A DNA stretch of 64,000 nt from Paenibacillus dokdonensis (GCF_004916975.1 NZ_STGQ01000001.1:1326993-1390992); one strand, 5' to 3'. Counted from the first letter of the stretch, positions 44,071-54,255 are shown. The notes: generated by a model not told the origin, from the sequence alone. A program made the numbers and translations.

Positions 44071-44859
44071 GTGAACGAGCGTAAAACTTCTCATCTGAAT
44101 CACGCCGAGCTTTGGGAACAGTGGAAAGAACATGGAAGTCTGGAAGCTAAAAAGAAATTGATCGAGAACTATCTTCACATCGTTGATTATGTATCCAGCC
44201 GCCTGGCTATCGGACTTCCGAAGAATGTGTCGAAGGATGATCTGGCCAGCAACGGTGTAATGGGATTGATAGATGCAGTAGACAAGTTTGATTACAAACG
44301 CGGTCTTCAGTTCGAGACCTATGCATCCTTTCGGGTGAGGGGAGCTATCTTGGACTCTCTTCGTCAAGGAGACTGGGTGCCTCGTTCGGTCCGTGAAAAG
44401 GCTAAAAAAATCGAAGATGCCTATCAGCAATTGGAACAAAAACATCTTCGCTCGGTATCGGATACCGAAATGAGTGACTTTATGAATATTTCGGTGAATG
44501 AATTTCAGCATATGCTGCAGGAAGTGGCTGTCATGTCGCTGTGTTCACTCGAGGATCCCATTCGGGAGGAAGAGTCCGAAACAAGGCTCTCCATTATGGT
44601 GGATGATAAGGCTAAGAATCCTGATTATAAGGTCAATGAGTTCTATTTAAAGGAATCATTGGTTAAAGGGCTGGAAAAGCTCACTGAAAAAGAACGTACC
44701 GTTGTATCATTATTATATTATGAAGATTTATCACTTAGCGAGATTGCCGAAGTTATGTCTCTTTCGCCTTCGAGAATTTCTCAACTGCATTCCAAAGCGA
44801 TTTTGCGTCTGCGCGGAACGCTGGAAAAACATCGTGATTTGCTGATGCAAAACGATTAA
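44071..44859 (+). CDS. sigD: RNA polymerase sigma factor SigD (FliA)
   Basis: A 262-residue sigma-28. GTG 44071 lies 9 bases after AAGGAGG; GTG 44062 directly abuts it. Region 2 has DLASNGVMGLIDAVDKFDYKRGLQFETYASFRVRGAILDSLR-type sequence (about 60-100), region 3 EKAKKIEDAYQQLEQKHLR, and region 4 LTEKERTVVSLLYYEDLSLSEIAEVMSLSPSRISQLHSKA (about 205-245). It transcribes late flagellar, chemotaxis and autolysin genes. Confidence 0.97.
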   Translation: MNERKTSHLNHAELWEQWKEHGSLEAKKKLIENYLHIVDYVSSRLAIGLPKNVSKDDLASNGVMGLIDAVDKFDYKRGLQFETYASFRVRGAILDSLRQGDWVPRSVREKAKKIEDAYQQLEQKHLRSVSDTEMSDFMNISVNEFQHMLQEVAVMSLCSLEDPIREEESETRLSIMVDDKAKNPDYKVNEFYLKESLVKGLEKLTEKERTVVSLLYYEDLSLSEIAEVMSLSPSRISQLHSKAILRLRGTLEKHRDLLMQND

Positions 44860-44890
44860 ACCGCTGTAGAAATAGAGGGGAGGAAAAGGA

Positions 44891-46300
44891 TTGACAGCTA
44901 AATTAGCACTGGATACCTTTTTAAGTGTTACGTTTTCAGATGATAAAAGCGTTGCATATATACAATTTTCAAAGCGTGAAGAGGGTTTCAAGTGCACAGA
45001 AGACGAATTGATGCTGTTTTTGCGCAGCCAACAGATTCAATATGGTATTGAGCGGGATATAATCAGCCGGATTGCGAGCCATCCCGAAGAATATATGTTC
45101 AACCGTACGCCGGTTGCGATGGGCGTACAGCCTGTCAGCGGCAAGGATGGCTATATCGAGTATGCGTTCAAGCTTCGCGACGAGCGGGAGCAAAAGCCGC
45201 TGGAAATCGAGGACGGCAAGGTGGATTACAAGGAACTGCTTAGCCTAAACAATGTGATCAAAGGACAGCTGATTGCCAAGAAGATTCCACCTCAGCCAGG
45301 TAAGCCCGGTACGTCGGTAACCGGTGAGATCATCGCATTCAAGCCGGGTAAAGAAGCATATTTCAAGGTTGGAAAAAATGTGGTCCTTGATGCGGAACAA
45401 GCAGCTATGTATGCCGCAATCGATGGTCTGATTGCAACAACCGATAAAGGTAAAATCAACGTATTTCCGGTCTATGAAGTCAATGGTGACGTCGATTACA
45501 GTATCGGAAATATTGACTTTGTGGGAACGGTCGTCATCCGGGGAAATGTACTGACCGGATTCCGTGTTAAAGCAGCGGGAGATATCCGTGTCGTAGGCGG
45601 AGTTGAAGGGGCAGAACTGGATGCTGACGGCTCAATTGAAATTACAAGCGGTATCATTGGTTATAACAAAGGCTACGTAAAAGCGGGAAGAAACGTTAAA
45701 AGTTCATTTATCCAGGACGGAAATGTTATAGCCGGTGAAGACGTCATCGTGTCTCAAAGCATTATGCACTCGAATATTCGGGCGGGCAAAAATGTGATTT
45801 GCAACGGGACCAAGGGACTGATTGTCGGAGGCAGTATCCAGGCAGGGGAGAGGGTAACGGCGCGGACAATTGGTAACAGCATGTCCACCATGACCTCCAT
45901 TGAAGTTGGCGTACAGCCGGAGCTCCGTAACGAGCTTAACGAGCTGCGGGTACAAACAAAGCAATTTAAGGATGCGCTTGATAAAACGGAAAAGGCTCTC
46001 CATCTCCTGAATCAGCTGGCTTCCACGGGGCAGCTGACACCGGATAAGGTTGCTCTCAGGGTGAAGCTGAATGCTACTCAAAAGTCTACCCAACGCGAGC
46101 AGATAGCAGCCAGAGAACGGATACTTGAAATTGAGAAAACTCTTGAAGATACGGTTAAAGCTAGAGTTGACATCATAAAAATGATTTATGGAGGATCCAA
46201 AATCGTCATCGGAAGATACACTCGATTTATCAAGGATCCCGCTGAACGCGTCTCTCTTTACTATCACGAAGGCGACATTTCGATGGTTCCATATATCTAG
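44891..46300 (+). CDS. FapA/DUF342 family protein
   Basis: A 469-residue protein of the DUF342 (FapA) family: an N-terminal domain with YIQFSKREEGF, the segment IPPQPGKPGTSVTGE, then a right-handed beta-helix-like repeat region (GNVLTGFRVKAAGDIRVVGG, GSIEITSGIIGYNKGYVKAG; about 190-330), and a C-terminal coiled coil (about 345-430). In some bacteria a related protein supports polar flagellar assembly; the role here is inferred from its position directly after sigD. The start is TTG 44891, with GAGGGGAGG upstream. Confidence 0.85.
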   Translation: MTAKLALDTFLSVTFSDDKSVAYIQFSKREEGFKCTEDELMLFLRSQQIQYGIERDIISRIASHPEEYMFNRTPVAMGVQPVSGKDGYIEYAFKLRDEREQKPLEIEDGKVDYKELLSLNNVIKGQLIAKKIPPQPGKPGTSVTGEIIAFKPGKEAYFKVGKNVVLDAEQAAMYAAIDGLIATTDKGKINVFPVYEVNGDVDYSIGNIDFVGTVVIRGNVLTGFRVKAAGDIRVVGGVEGAELDADGSIEITSGIIGYNKGYVKAGRNVKSSFIQDGNVIAGEDVIVSQSIMHSNIRAGKNVICNGTKGLIVGGSIQAGERVTARTIGNSMSTMTSIEVGVQPELRNELNELRVQTKQFKDALDKTEKALHLLNQLASTGQLTPDKVALRVKLNATQKSTQREQIAARERILEIEKTLEDTVKARVDIIKMIYGGSKIVIGRYTRFIKDPAERVSLYYHEGDISMVPYI

Positions 46301-46354
46301 TTGACTACATTGAGCTCTTAACGCTCGGATATCCTCTAAGGCAGGTGAATATTC

Positions 46355-46669
46355 GTGAGTATGAAAGCGGTAGAGATGCAAATTGCCATACCTCGCACCA
46401 CGGAAGCGGGTAAAATACAAAACGATGTTCATCATAGATCTTCACAAGAACAGCAGTTTCTGGCGGGACAGCAGCTGAAGGAAAGTCAGGAGCTCCGCCA
46501 GCGAAGCACGGGCATTGACGAAACAGCAAATGCTGCAGTGCGGGATGATGGGAATCAGCATTCCTCCAGAAAAGACGAATCCCACCCCCATCGGACTAAG
46601 CAGGAGCCTGAAGAGCATCATGATGCAGAGCATCCTTATAAGGGGCATCATCTTGATGTTTCACTCTAG
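46355..46669 (+). CDS. Small hydrophilic hypothetical protein (104 aa)
   Basis: Starts at GTG 46355 (or ATG 46361), with GGCAGGTGA upstream. The product is Gln/Glu/His-rich and highly charged, predicted to be helical or disordered (QQFLAGQQLKESQELRQR, HPHRTKQEPEEHHDAEH). I recognise no family. It lies in the post-sigD segment between the FapA-like gene and the SwrB-like gene, in the same direction, and is probably co-transcribed. Confidence 0.55.
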   Translation: MSMKAVEMQIAIPRTTEAGKIQNDVHHRSSQEQQFLAGQQLKESQELRQRSTGIDETANAAVRDDGNQHSSRKDESHPHRTKQEPEEHHDAEHPYKGHHLDVSL

Positions 46670-46730
46670 GCGAGCGACTCGCAAAGATTCTGTAGCTATG
46701 AAAATAAGCAATTAAAGGAGAACTAAAGGT

Positions 46731-47312
46731 TTGAAACCGTGGATAATTGTCGTTATTTTAGGCGCTGCCGCCATAGTCTATGCTCTCATGCTGCCTAAAC
46801 GGCAAGTCAATAAGTCTTCTTCTGATAAAGATAAAATGGTTCAAGAAGTAGAAGCGACATTGGAGCATTACATGGCAGATATTGAAAGAGAAAATGAAGA
46901 GCTGGTTGAGCTGATCAGTCAAATGAAGCAGGAGACCGCATCCAGGCAGCTTGCCCAGCAGGAACAGCTGACCGAAATGAGACAGCGGCTGCTACTATTG
47001 GAGCAGCAGTCACTTCAGTATGAAGCACGCTTACATGCTGCAGAGCAAGGAAGCCACCAGACTGCCTCTGTATTGCTGTCGCAGGCTCAGGAAACCGCAG
47101 CGGCACAGATGAGTATACTTCACCAGGAAGAGCCGCTAGTGGAGGAAGTCCTCCCGGAGACGAAAGAACCGTCAATACGTGAACGCTATCCGGAGCTGTT
47201 TGAATTATATGCTCACGGCAAATCCGTGGATGGCATCGCGAAAGTGATCGGCATGCAGAGCGGCGAGGTGCAGCTTATTTTGCAGTTGGCCAAACAGGAG
47301 GGATCGCTGTGA
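46731..47312 (+). CDS. SwrB-like membrane-anchored coiled-coil protein
   Basis: A 193-residue protein: one N-terminal transmembrane helix (PWIIVVILGAAAIVYALML), a long coiled coil (about residues 33-115), and a C-terminal HTH-like segment (IRERYPELFELYAHGKSVDGIAKVIGMQSGEVQLILQLAK). Its place after sigD and this layout match SwrB of B. subtilis, which activates flagellar assembly, but the sequence is too divergent for a firm name. The start is TTG 46731. The next gene overlaps by 4 bases (GTGA). Confidence 0.7.
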   Translation: MKPWIIVVILGAAAIVYALMLPKRQVNKSSSDKDKMVQEVEATLEHYMADIERENEELVELISQMKQETASRQLAQQEQLTEMRQRLLLLEQQSLQYEARLHAAEQGSHQTASVLLSQAQETAAAQMSILHQEEPLVEEVLPETKEPSIRERYPELFELYAHGKSVDGIAKVIGMQSGEVQLILQLAKQEGSL

Positions 47313-47926
47313 TCAAAAATCGTTCATTTATGATCGGTCTGGGCAGCGGTCTGCTGGTGGGAGCCCTTCTGCTGCAGCTGATGAACGTGGGCGCAGGACA
47401 ACAGGTTCTCTCAGAAACAACAGTAGTGGACAAGCTGACCAAGGAACAGCTGCAGGAACAGGCAGAAGCCATGAATTTGAAGGTAGTTGAAGCTGAAGGC
47501 AAGCTGATGACTGAAGCGGAATGGAAACAGCAGATGATCGACAAGAGTTCCAAACCTCAAGGCAGCGGAGTTAAGACGCCTGAAGCCGGAAACAAGACGG
47601 AGACGCCAAAGACACCGGAACAGCCAGCGACTCCTGATTCCAAAGCCGGAGGTCAGACACCAAAGACGGAAGCTCCTGCAACTGGAAAGAGTCCAACAAC
47701 ACCCGAGACTCCATCTGTAAAAGTGAAAATCGCGAATGGAAGCAATTTGACTGATGTTGCCGCCAAGCTGAAGCAGTCGGGAGTTATTTCCGACATGGCC
47801 TCATTTGTGGAGAAAGGCAGAAGCCAGAAAATGAGCACTAAAATTCAGTATGGCACATATGAGTTTAGTCCAGGAGAGGATTTTAGCAGTATCATTGCCA
47901 AAATTACGACAAAACCGCCTAGCTGA
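47309..47926 (+). CDS. MltG/YceG-like membrane protein (partial domain)
   Basis: A 205-residue protein: an N-terminal membrane anchor (FMIGLGSGLLVGALLLQLM), then a helix, a Pro/Thr/Lys-rich linker (about 85-135), and a C-terminal segment like the LysM-like domain at the front of MltG-type lytic transglycosylases (VKVKIANGSNLTDVAAKLKQSGVISDMASFVEKG, then IQYGTYEFSPGEDFSSII). The catalytic transglycosylase domain itself is absent, so it is not an active MltG. A cell-wall-related role is inferred. The start is GTG 47309. Confidence 0.65.
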   Translation: MIKNRSFMIGLGSGLLVGALLLQLMNVGAGQQVLSETTVVDKLTKEQLQEQAEAMNLKVVEAEGKLMTEAEWKQQMIDKSSKPQGSGVKTPEAGNKTETPKTPEQPATPDSKAGGQTPKTEAPATGKSPTTPETPSVKVKIANGSNLTDVAAKLKQSGVISDMASFVEKGRSQKMSTKIQYGTYEFSPGEDFSSIIAKITTKPPS

Positions 47927-47933
47927 TGGGATA

Positions 47934-47964
47934 TACACAGCCGGACGGCTTTTTGCTGTGGTGC
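47934..47964 (+). terminator. Possible terminator of the flagellar operon
   Basis: AGCC-GGAC-GGCT followed by TTTTT lies 12 bases after the last stop, inside a wider CACAGC/GCTGTG pairing. The inner stem is only 4 bases, so termination is uncertain. Confidence 0.4.
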
Positions 47965-48058
47965 ATCCGCTTAATCTCAACGAACTCATTCCGACTGTGT
48001 AGTGGGAATGATATCAATAGATGTTTATTCTTAAGAACGAGAAACCCTCGAATAGGCG

Positions 48059-48087
48059 TTGCATCAGTCATTCACTTATGGTATATT
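48059..48087 (+). promoter_or_regulatory. Sigma-A promoter of rpsB
   Basis: TTGCAT (48059-48064) and TATATT (48082-48087) have a 17-base spacer and a TGG just before the -10. Transcription would begin near 48094, giving a 115-base leader. Confidence 0.65.
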
Positions 48088-48093
48088 AAATGA

Positions 48094-48200
48094 CGGTGTT
48101 AAAACACACGCTGTCGGATTTCGTAAAGGGTGCTTTCCTGATGGAGAGTCTTGACGGAAAATGAAAACAGCGGAGGACACAAAAAACCAAATTTAGGAGG
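48094..48200 (+). promoter_or_regulatory. Structured rpsB leader, candidate S2 autoregulatory site
   Basis: The leader can fold: GTGTT (48096-48100) with AACAC (48103-48107); CGCTGT (48109-48114) with ACAGCG (48167-48172); inside that, TTTCC (48134-48138) with GGAAA (48156-48160). Ribosomal protein leaders often bind the protein they encode; regulation by S2 is inferred, not shown. Confidence 0.4.
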
Positions 48201-48209
48201 TGTGTGAAG

Positions 48210-48908
48210 ATGGCAGTAATCTCCATGAAACAGCTTCTCGAAGCTGGTGTTCACTTCGGTCACCAAACTCGTCGTTGGAACCCGAAAATGGATAAATATA
48301 TCTTCACTGAAAGAAACGGTATCTACATTATCGACCTGCAAAAAACAGTTAAAAAGGTCGAAGAAGCTTTTAACTTCGTTAAGAGCGTGTCTGAAGAAAA
48401 CGGAACAATCCTTTTCGTAGGCACTAAAAAACAAGCTCAAGACTCCGTGAAAGAAGAAGCAGAACGTTGCGGCATGTACTACATCAACCAACGTTGGCTC
48501 GGCGGAACTTTGACTAACTTCGAAACCATCCAAAAACGTATCAATCGTTTGAAAGAGCTTGAGAAGTGGGAAGAAGACGGCACTTTCGCTGTCCTGCCTA
48601 AAAAAGAAGTTATCCTTCTCCGCAAAGAGAAAGATCGTCTTGAAAAATTCCTTGGCGGTATCAAGAACATGAAAGGCCTTCCTAGCGCCCTCTTCATTAT
48701 TGATCCACGCAAAGAGCGTATCGCAGTTGCCGAAGCCCGCAAATTGGGTATCCCAATTGTAGGTATCGTTGATACAAACTGTGATCCGGACGAAATCGAC
48801 TACGTTATTCCTGGTAATGACGATGCGATCCGTGCCGTTAAACTGTTGACAGGCAAAATGGCTGACGCAGTGGTGGAAGCACACCAAGGCGAAGAAACAA
48901 CTGCCTAA
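48210..48908 (+). CDS. rpsB: 30S ribosomal protein S2
   Basis: A 232-residue protein. ATG 48210 lies 8 bases after [57 protein letters not shown] and [23 protein letters not shown] are the family blocks. Codon use (many CGT, AAC, GTT) fits a highly expressed gene. A hairpin terminator separates it from tsf. Confidence 0.98.
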   Translation: MAVISMKQLLEAGVHFGHQTRRWNPKMDKYIFTERNGIYIIDLQKTVKKVEEAFNFVKSVSEENGTILFVGTKKQAQDSVKEEAERCGMYYINQRWLGGTLTNFETIQKRINRLKELEKWEEDGTFAVLPKKEVILLRKEKDRLEKFLGGIKNMKGLPSALFIIDPRKERIAVAEARKLGIPIVGIVDTNCDPDEIDYVIPGNDDAIRAVKLLTGKMADAVVEAHQGEETTA

Positions 48909-48944
48909 GTTCAGCAGCAAAGCAGTATAGACATGAATTAAATG

Positions 48945-48989
48945 AAAAGGGTGGTTGGTAGGTGTATAACCTCTCACTGCCCTTTTTTT
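48945..48989 (+). terminator. Terminator or attenuator between rpsB and tsf
   Basis: AAAAGGG (48945-48951) pairs with CCCTTTT (48980-48986), with an inner AGGT/ACCT stem and a T tract. It should reduce tsf transcription relative to rpsB. Confidence 0.75.
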
Positions 48990-48990
48990 A

Positions 48991-49045
48991 AGATATAAGA
49001 AAGATGAACTCCGAGAATTTCGACTTCCTTATATCGTAACAAAAC
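48991..49045. repeat. Imperfect palindromic element, copy 1
   Basis: GATATAAG (48992-48999) pairs with CTTATATC (49028-49035), followed by TCGTAACAAAAC. A similar 55-base element with the same spacing lies before pyrH. Confidence 0.45.
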
Positions 49046-49107
49046 TACCGCTGAACGCGGTCTAACAAACTAAAAATTAATGAACAACTTTTTGGAGGGA
49101 ATATTCC

Positions 49108-49758
49108 ATGGCAGTTAATGCTAGTTCGGTAAAAGAGCTTCGTGAAAGAACAGGCGCAGGTATGCTGGATTGCAAAAAAGCGCTCGAAGAAGCAAACGGT
49201 GATATCAGTAAAGCGATTGAAGTTCTTCGTGAAAAAGGTCTTGCAGCAGCAGCTAATAAAGCCGGACGCGTAGCAACGGAAGGCGTTGTTGAATCTTACA
49301 TTCACGGCGGCGGACGTATCGGCGTTCTGGTTGAAATCAACTGCGAAACTGACTTCGTAGGTAAAACAGACCAGTTCAAAGAATTTGCCCGTGACATTGC
49401 AATGCATATCGCAGCTTCCAATCCTCGTTATGTAGCGCGCGAAGAAGTGCCACAAGAAGAGCTCGAGAAGGAAAAAGAAATTTTGAAGGCTCAAGCCCTG
49501 AACGAAGGCAAGCCTGAGAAAATCGTTGAAAAAATGGTTGAAGGCCGTATCGGTAAATACTATGAAGAATTCTGCTTGCTTGAGCAGTCTTTCATTAAAG
49601 ACCCGGACAAAACCATCGCTACCCTGCTGAAAGAAAAAATCAGCACCATTGGCGAAAACATCTCAATCCGTCGTTTTGTTCGTTACGAGCTGGGCGAAGG
49701 CATGGAGAAAAAAGTGGATAACTTCGTTGAAGAAGTTATGGCTCAAGTTAAGAACTAA
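49108..49758 (+). CDS. tsf: Elongation factor Ts
   Basis: A 216-residue nucleotide exchange factor for EF-Tu. The N-terminal [26 protein letters not shown] signature and the [13 protein letters not shown] core are intact. It is shorter than the B. subtilis protein (about 290 residues) because most of the second core subdomain is missing; short EF-Ts forms of this size occur in other bacteria. GGAGGG precedes the ATG. Confidence 0.97.
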   Translation: MAVNASSVKELRERTGAGMLDCKKALEEANGDISKAIEVLREKGLAAAANKAGRVATEGVVESYIHGGGRIGVLVEINCETDFVGKTDQFKEFARDIAMHIAASNPRYVAREEVPQEELEKEKEILKAQALNEGKPEKIVEKMVEGRIGKYYEEFCLLEQSFIKDPDKTIATLLKEKISTIGENISIRRFVRYELGEGMEKKVDNFVEEVMAQVKN

Positions 49759-49801
49759 GCATCCAGCCAGCGTGATGAGCGCTTGAATACACAAGTACGA
49801 T

Positions 49802-49836
49802 AAAGAGCGGAACACGCCAGTGTTCCCTCTTTTTTC
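49802..49836 (+). terminator. Rho-independent terminator after tsf
   Basis: AAGAG-c-GGAACAC (49803-49815) pairs with GTGTTCC-CTCTT (49820-49831), followed by a T tract. Confidence 0.8.
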
Positions 49837-49891
49837 AGAGATCAGAGAGTATCGCTTTCCGTGAAATACCTGCTGATCTCGTAAGAAAAAC
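49837..49891. repeat. Imperfect palindromic element, copy 2
   Basis: GAGATCAG (49838-49845) pairs with CTGATCTC (49873-49880), followed by TCGTAAGAAAAAC. Its length, first bases (AGA-AT-AGA-AG pattern) and tail match the element before tsf. Confidence 0.45.
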
Positions 49892-49974
49892 ATCCGCTGC
49901 ATGAATAAGTTCATGCCTCGGAAGTTTTTCTTTAGAGTATGAGAATGACATCAGTTCTGGTATGCTCTGTTTAA

Positions 49975-50777
<803 letters not shown>

Positions 50778-50778
<1 letters not shown>

Positions 50779-51332
50779 TGCCTCAAACGGTGAAAAAACA
50801 CGCGGAAGAGCGCATGGATAAGGCGATCTCCGCTTTGAAGAGAGATCTGGCAACGCTTCGTGCCGGACGTGCAACGCCGGCCCTGCTGGACCGGATTCAA
50901 GTGGAATATTACGGAGCAATGACTCCTCTGAACCAATTGGCTAACATTAACTCCCCGGATTCGCGCACGCTGATGATTCAGCCATGGGATAAATCCTCCT
51001 TATCGGATATCGAAAGAGCGATCATGAAATCCGATCTTGGACTGACTCCTGCAAATGACGGAAATACAATTCGTCTTGTTATTCCACCGCTTACGGAGGA
51101 GCGCCGTAATGAGCTGGTCAAAATGACCAAAAAGTTCGGCGAGGAAGCGAAAGTGGCTATCCGTAATATCCGCCGCGACGCAAATGACGATATTAAAAAA
51201 ATGGAAAAAACCGATATATCTGAAGATGAATCCCGCCGTCATCAGGAAGACATCCAGAAAACGACGGATAAATTCATCGCGGAAGTCGACAAAGTGCTCG
51301 TTGCTAAAGAAAAAGAGATCATGGAAGTATAA
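50778..51332 (+). CDS. frr: Ribosome recycling factor
   Basis: A 184-residue, two-domain protein that splits post-termination ribosomes with [38 protein letters not shown] and the C-terminal triple-helix segments ([16 protein letters not shown]) match the family. Its ATG shares a base with the pyrH stop. Confidence 0.97.
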
Positions 51333-51343
51333 GAGACTTGCGG

Positions 51344-51377
51344 CCCCTCCTATTATGGTGGGGTTTGTGTCTTTTTT
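51344..51377 (+). terminator. Terminator or attenuator between frr and uppS
   Basis: CCCCTCC (51344-51350) pairs with GGTGGGG (51357-51363) with one mismatch, followed by TTTGTGTC and seven T. It lies 28 bases upstream of uppS. Confidence 0.65.
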
Positions 51378-51404
51378 TGCAGAAACCCGCATGGAGGAAC
51401 TAGA

Positions 51405-52172
51405 ATGATCAAACGAGTTCGATCGTGGTGGACACGGAAAGACAAAGTACAGCCGCCAGAGAGATCAATGGACAATGTTCCTGAGCATGTCGCCATCATT
51501 ATGGACGGTAACGGACGCTGGGCGAAAAGCCATGGACTGCCGCGCTTTATTGGGCATCAAAATGGAATGAAGGCCGTGAAACGGACCACGATTGCTGCAG
51601 ATAAGCTAGGAATCAAGTATTTGACGCTGTATGCCTTTTCGACAGAAAATTGGAAGCGCCCGAAGGACGAAGTCGATTTTCTTATGCGTCTGCCGCAGGA
51701 GTTTCTGGCTATTGAGCTGGATGAACTGATCGAGAAGAACGTTCAGGTTCGGATGATGGGTGACAGGGAAGGTTTGCCTTCCTATACACTTAAGGCTATG
51801 GAAGAAGCTGTCCGTCTTACGGCGGACAATGACGGTTTGGTGCTTAATTTTGCGCTTAATTACGGTAGTCGTAAAGAGATCACTGACTGCATGCGTGAAT
51901 TGGGACGGGAAATTCAGTCTGGTACGCTAAGCCCGGACAACATTACCCCGGAATTACTGGGTCAACATATGCTGTCCAGCGGGATTCCGGACCCGGATTT
52001 GATCATACGTACCAGCGGAGAGATGCGGATCAGCAACTTTATGCTGTGGCAGATGGCTTATAGCGAAATGTGGTTCACCGATATTTACTGGCCTGATTTC
52101 AATGAACAATATTTATATGAAGCGGTCGCTGAATACCAGCGCAGGACGCGGAGATACGGCGGCCTGACTTAG
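51405..52172 (+). CDS. uppS: Undecaprenyl diphosphate synthase
   Basis: A 255-residue cis-prenyltransferase that makes the C55 lipid carrier for cell-wall synthesis. The catalytic Asp lies in HVAIIMDGNGRWAK; LTLYAFSTENWKRPK, FALNYGSRKEI and IRTSGEMRISNFMLWQ are conserved substrate-binding blocks. It leads the uppS-cdsA-dxr run. Confidence 0.97.
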   Translation: MIKRVRSWWTRKDKVQPPERSMDNVPEHVAIIMDGNGRWAKSHGLPRFIGHQNGMKAVKRTTIAADKLGIKYLTLYAFSTENWKRPKDEVDFLMRLPQEFLAIELDELIEKNVQVRMMGDREGLPSYTLKAMEEAVRLTADNDGLVLNFALNYGSRKEITDCMRELGREIQSGTLSPDNITPELLGQHMLSSGIPDPDLIIRTSGEMRISNFMLWQMAYSEMWFTDIYWPDFNEQYLYEAVAEYQRRTRRYGGLT

Positions 52173-52193
52173 CCTGATGGAGGATGGAGATCG

Positions 52194-52994
52194 TTGAAAC
52201 AACGACTGATTACCGGAATTATAGCTGGAGTTGTTTTTTTGGGACTTTGCCTGCTTGGAGGGCTTCCGTACCATCTCATCGTTTTGGCGATGGCGATGAT
52301 CGGTTATTATGAATTCGTGCGAATGACTAAGGTTCCCCCTTTTGGCGGTACAGCAGTGCTGGGATATCTGGGCGTTTTGATGTTTATGTTTCCCTGGAGT
52401 CTTCTGGATATCTACTTTCCGCTTTCATGGGATCATGCCATCTGGCTTCTGATGTTCCTGTTCATGCTGGTGACAGTCATAACAAAGAATAAAATTGGAA
52501 TACAGCAGGCAGCTATGCTGTTTTTAGGTACTGTTTATGTCGGTGTCGGCTTCTCTTATATCGCTGGCTCCCGGAATGCGCCTGACGGAAATGGACTATT
52601 CTGGACATTCCTGCTGCTTGTATCCATTTGGGCCAGCGATGCCGGAGCTTATTTTGTAGGGAAGTGGATCGGCAAAAACAAGCTTTGGCCGGCGATCAGC
52701 CCGAATAAGACCATTGAAGGGGCTCTTGGGGGTGTGGTTATCTCCATGATTACTGCAGTGGTTTTCTCTCTCTTGTCTGGAGGGATTCTTTCCTTCGGAC
52801 GGGCCTTGGCAATCGGACTCGCCTGCGCTGTTGCCGGACAGCTGGGGGATTTGATTCAATCTGCTTATAAACGCGTATATGGCATCAAGGACTCCGGTAC
52901 ACTGCTTCCGGGGCACGGAGGTATTCTGGATCGCTGCGACAGCTGGATTATCGTCTTTCCATTTGTACATATCATGATGCTAATGCCTTATTAA
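52194..52994 (+). CDS. cdsA: Phosphatidate cytidylyltransferase
   Basis: A 266-residue polytopic membrane enzyme that makes CDP-diacylglycerol for phospholipid synthesis. The family signature lies near the C-terminus (GDLIQSAYKRVYGIKDSGT, LLPGHGGILDRCDS). There are seven to eight hydrophobic helices. The start is TTG 52194, with GGAGGATGGAG upstream. Confidence 0.96.
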   Translation: MKQRLITGIIAGVVFLGLCLLGGLPYHLIVLAMAMIGYYEFVRMTKVPPFGGTAVLGYLGVLMFMFPWSLLDIYFPLSWDHAIWLLMFLFMLVTVITKNKIGIQQAAMLFLGTVYVGVGFSYIAGSRNAPDGNGLFWTFLLLVSIWASDAGAYFVGKWIGKNKLWPAISPNKTIEGALGGVVISMITAVVFSLLSGGILSFGRALAIGLACAVAGQLGDLIQSAYKRVYGIKDSGTLLPGHGGILDRCDSWIIVFPFVHIMMLMPY

Positions 52995-53012
52995 AATGAA
53001 AGAAGGTTCGTT

Positions 53013-54155
53013 ATGAAGAAGATTAGCGTGCTCGGTTCCACGGGCTCGATAGGAACACAGACGCTGGATGTGGTAGCGAAGCATTCTGACCATTTTCAAA
53101 TCGAAGGCCTTGCGGCAGGAACCAACACCTCTTTACTTCTGGAGCAAGTACGGAAGTTCAGACCTCGTAAAATTTCAGTGGCGAATCGTGAACTGGCTGA
53201 GCAAATCAAGACGGAAATTCCTGCAGGTACAGAGGTGTTTTATGGTGAACAGGGCCTGATCGAAATTGCTGCCGGTACGGATGCCGAGATGGTTGTTACT
53301 GCAGTGGTGGGAAGTCTTGGACTTCCATCGACGCTCGCTGCCATTGAAGCCGGTAAAACGATTGGGCTTGCCAATAAGGAAACACTGGTCACAGCGGGGC
53401 ATATCGTCACAGCCCTTGCCCGGCAAAAGGGTGTCAAGCTGCTGCCAATCGACAGTGAGCATTCAGCCATTTTTCAATGCTTGAATGGTGAGAACCGTCA
53501 AGATATGGCCAGTCTTACGCTGACGGCATCTGGCGGATCCTTTCGTGACCGAACGCGTGATGAATTAAAGCAGGTTACGGTGGAAGATGCTTTGAAGCAC
53601 CCGAACTGGTCCATGGGAGCCAAGATTACGATCGATTCGGCGACTATGGTAAACAAGGGGCTGGAGGTTATAGAGGCTCATTGGCTGTTCGGGCTTCCAT
53701 ATGAGCAGATCAAGGTGCTGCTGCATCCGGAAAGCATTATCCATTCATTTGTAGAATTCCAAGATACAAGCATTATTGCCCAGCTCGGCAATCCGGATAT
53801 GCGGGTGCCGATTCAGTATGCGCTAACGTACCCGGAGCGATGGGAATCCCCTTCAGAGCGACTGTCGCTTGCTCAAGTGGGAAGACTCAATTTTGCTGAG
53901 ATGGACTTTGAACGCTTCCCTTGTTTAAGAATGGCATATGAATGTGGTAAAATGGGTGGTACAGCCACAACCGCATTCAATGCCGCGAACGAGGTGGCAG
54001 TTGCGCGGTTTTTGCGCAGGGAGATTTCATTTTTGCAAATTGAGGATATTATCGAAAGAGTGCTTGATCAGCATCATAATATTTCAGAACCTGAACTTGC
54101 GGAAATCGAAGATTGCGACAAACGCACCCGGGATGCCGCCACTAGGCTGTCCTAA
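53013..54155 (+). CDS. dxr: 1-deoxy-D-xylulose-5-phosphate reductoisomerase
   Basis: A 380-residue enzyme of the MEP isoprenoid pathway. The NADPH-binding start is [43 protein letters not shown], the serine-rich loop [10 protein letters not shown] and [23 protein letters not shown] contain the substrate and metal ligands (Asp-x-Glu, Glu). It supplies precursors for the uppS product. Confidence 0.97.
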   Translation: MKKISVLGSTGSIGTQTLDVVAKHSDHFQIEGLAAGTNTSLLLEQVRKFRPRKISVANRELAEQIKTEIPAGTEVFYGEQGLIEIAAGTDAEMVVTAVVGSLGLPSTLAAIEAGKTIGLANKETLVTAGHIVTALARQKGVKLLPIDSEHSAIFQCLNGENRQDMASLTLTASGGSFRDRTRDELKQVTVEDALKHPNWSMGAKITIDSATMVNKGLEVIEAHWLFGLPYEQIKVLLHPESIIHSFVEFQDTSIIAQLGNPDMRVPIQYALTYPERWESPSERLSLAQVGRLNFAEMDFERFPCLRMAYECGKMGGTATTAFNAANEVAVARFLRREISFLQIEDIIERVLDQHHNISEPELAEIEDCDKRTRDAATRLS

Positions 54156-54227
54156 GCGTATAGCATATGGTTTACCGCAATGCCCACTCTTCTCCCTTAT
54201 CTAAAAAATGACTCAAAAGTGATTCTC

Positions 54228-54255
54228 TTGTGCGGGGCCGGAGAATAATGATAAT
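54228..54255 (+). promoter_or_regulatory. Candidate promoter upstream of rseP
   Basis: TTGTGC (54228-54233) and GATAAT (54250-54255) with a 16-base spacer. It lies in the 267-base gap between dxr and rseP, which otherwise holds only the palindrome at 54352-54374. Confidence 0.35.

Noticed and set aside
48099..48977. Minus-strand open frame opposite rpsB
   Set aside because: Phe/Cys/His-rich shadow of a highly expressed gene with biased codons.
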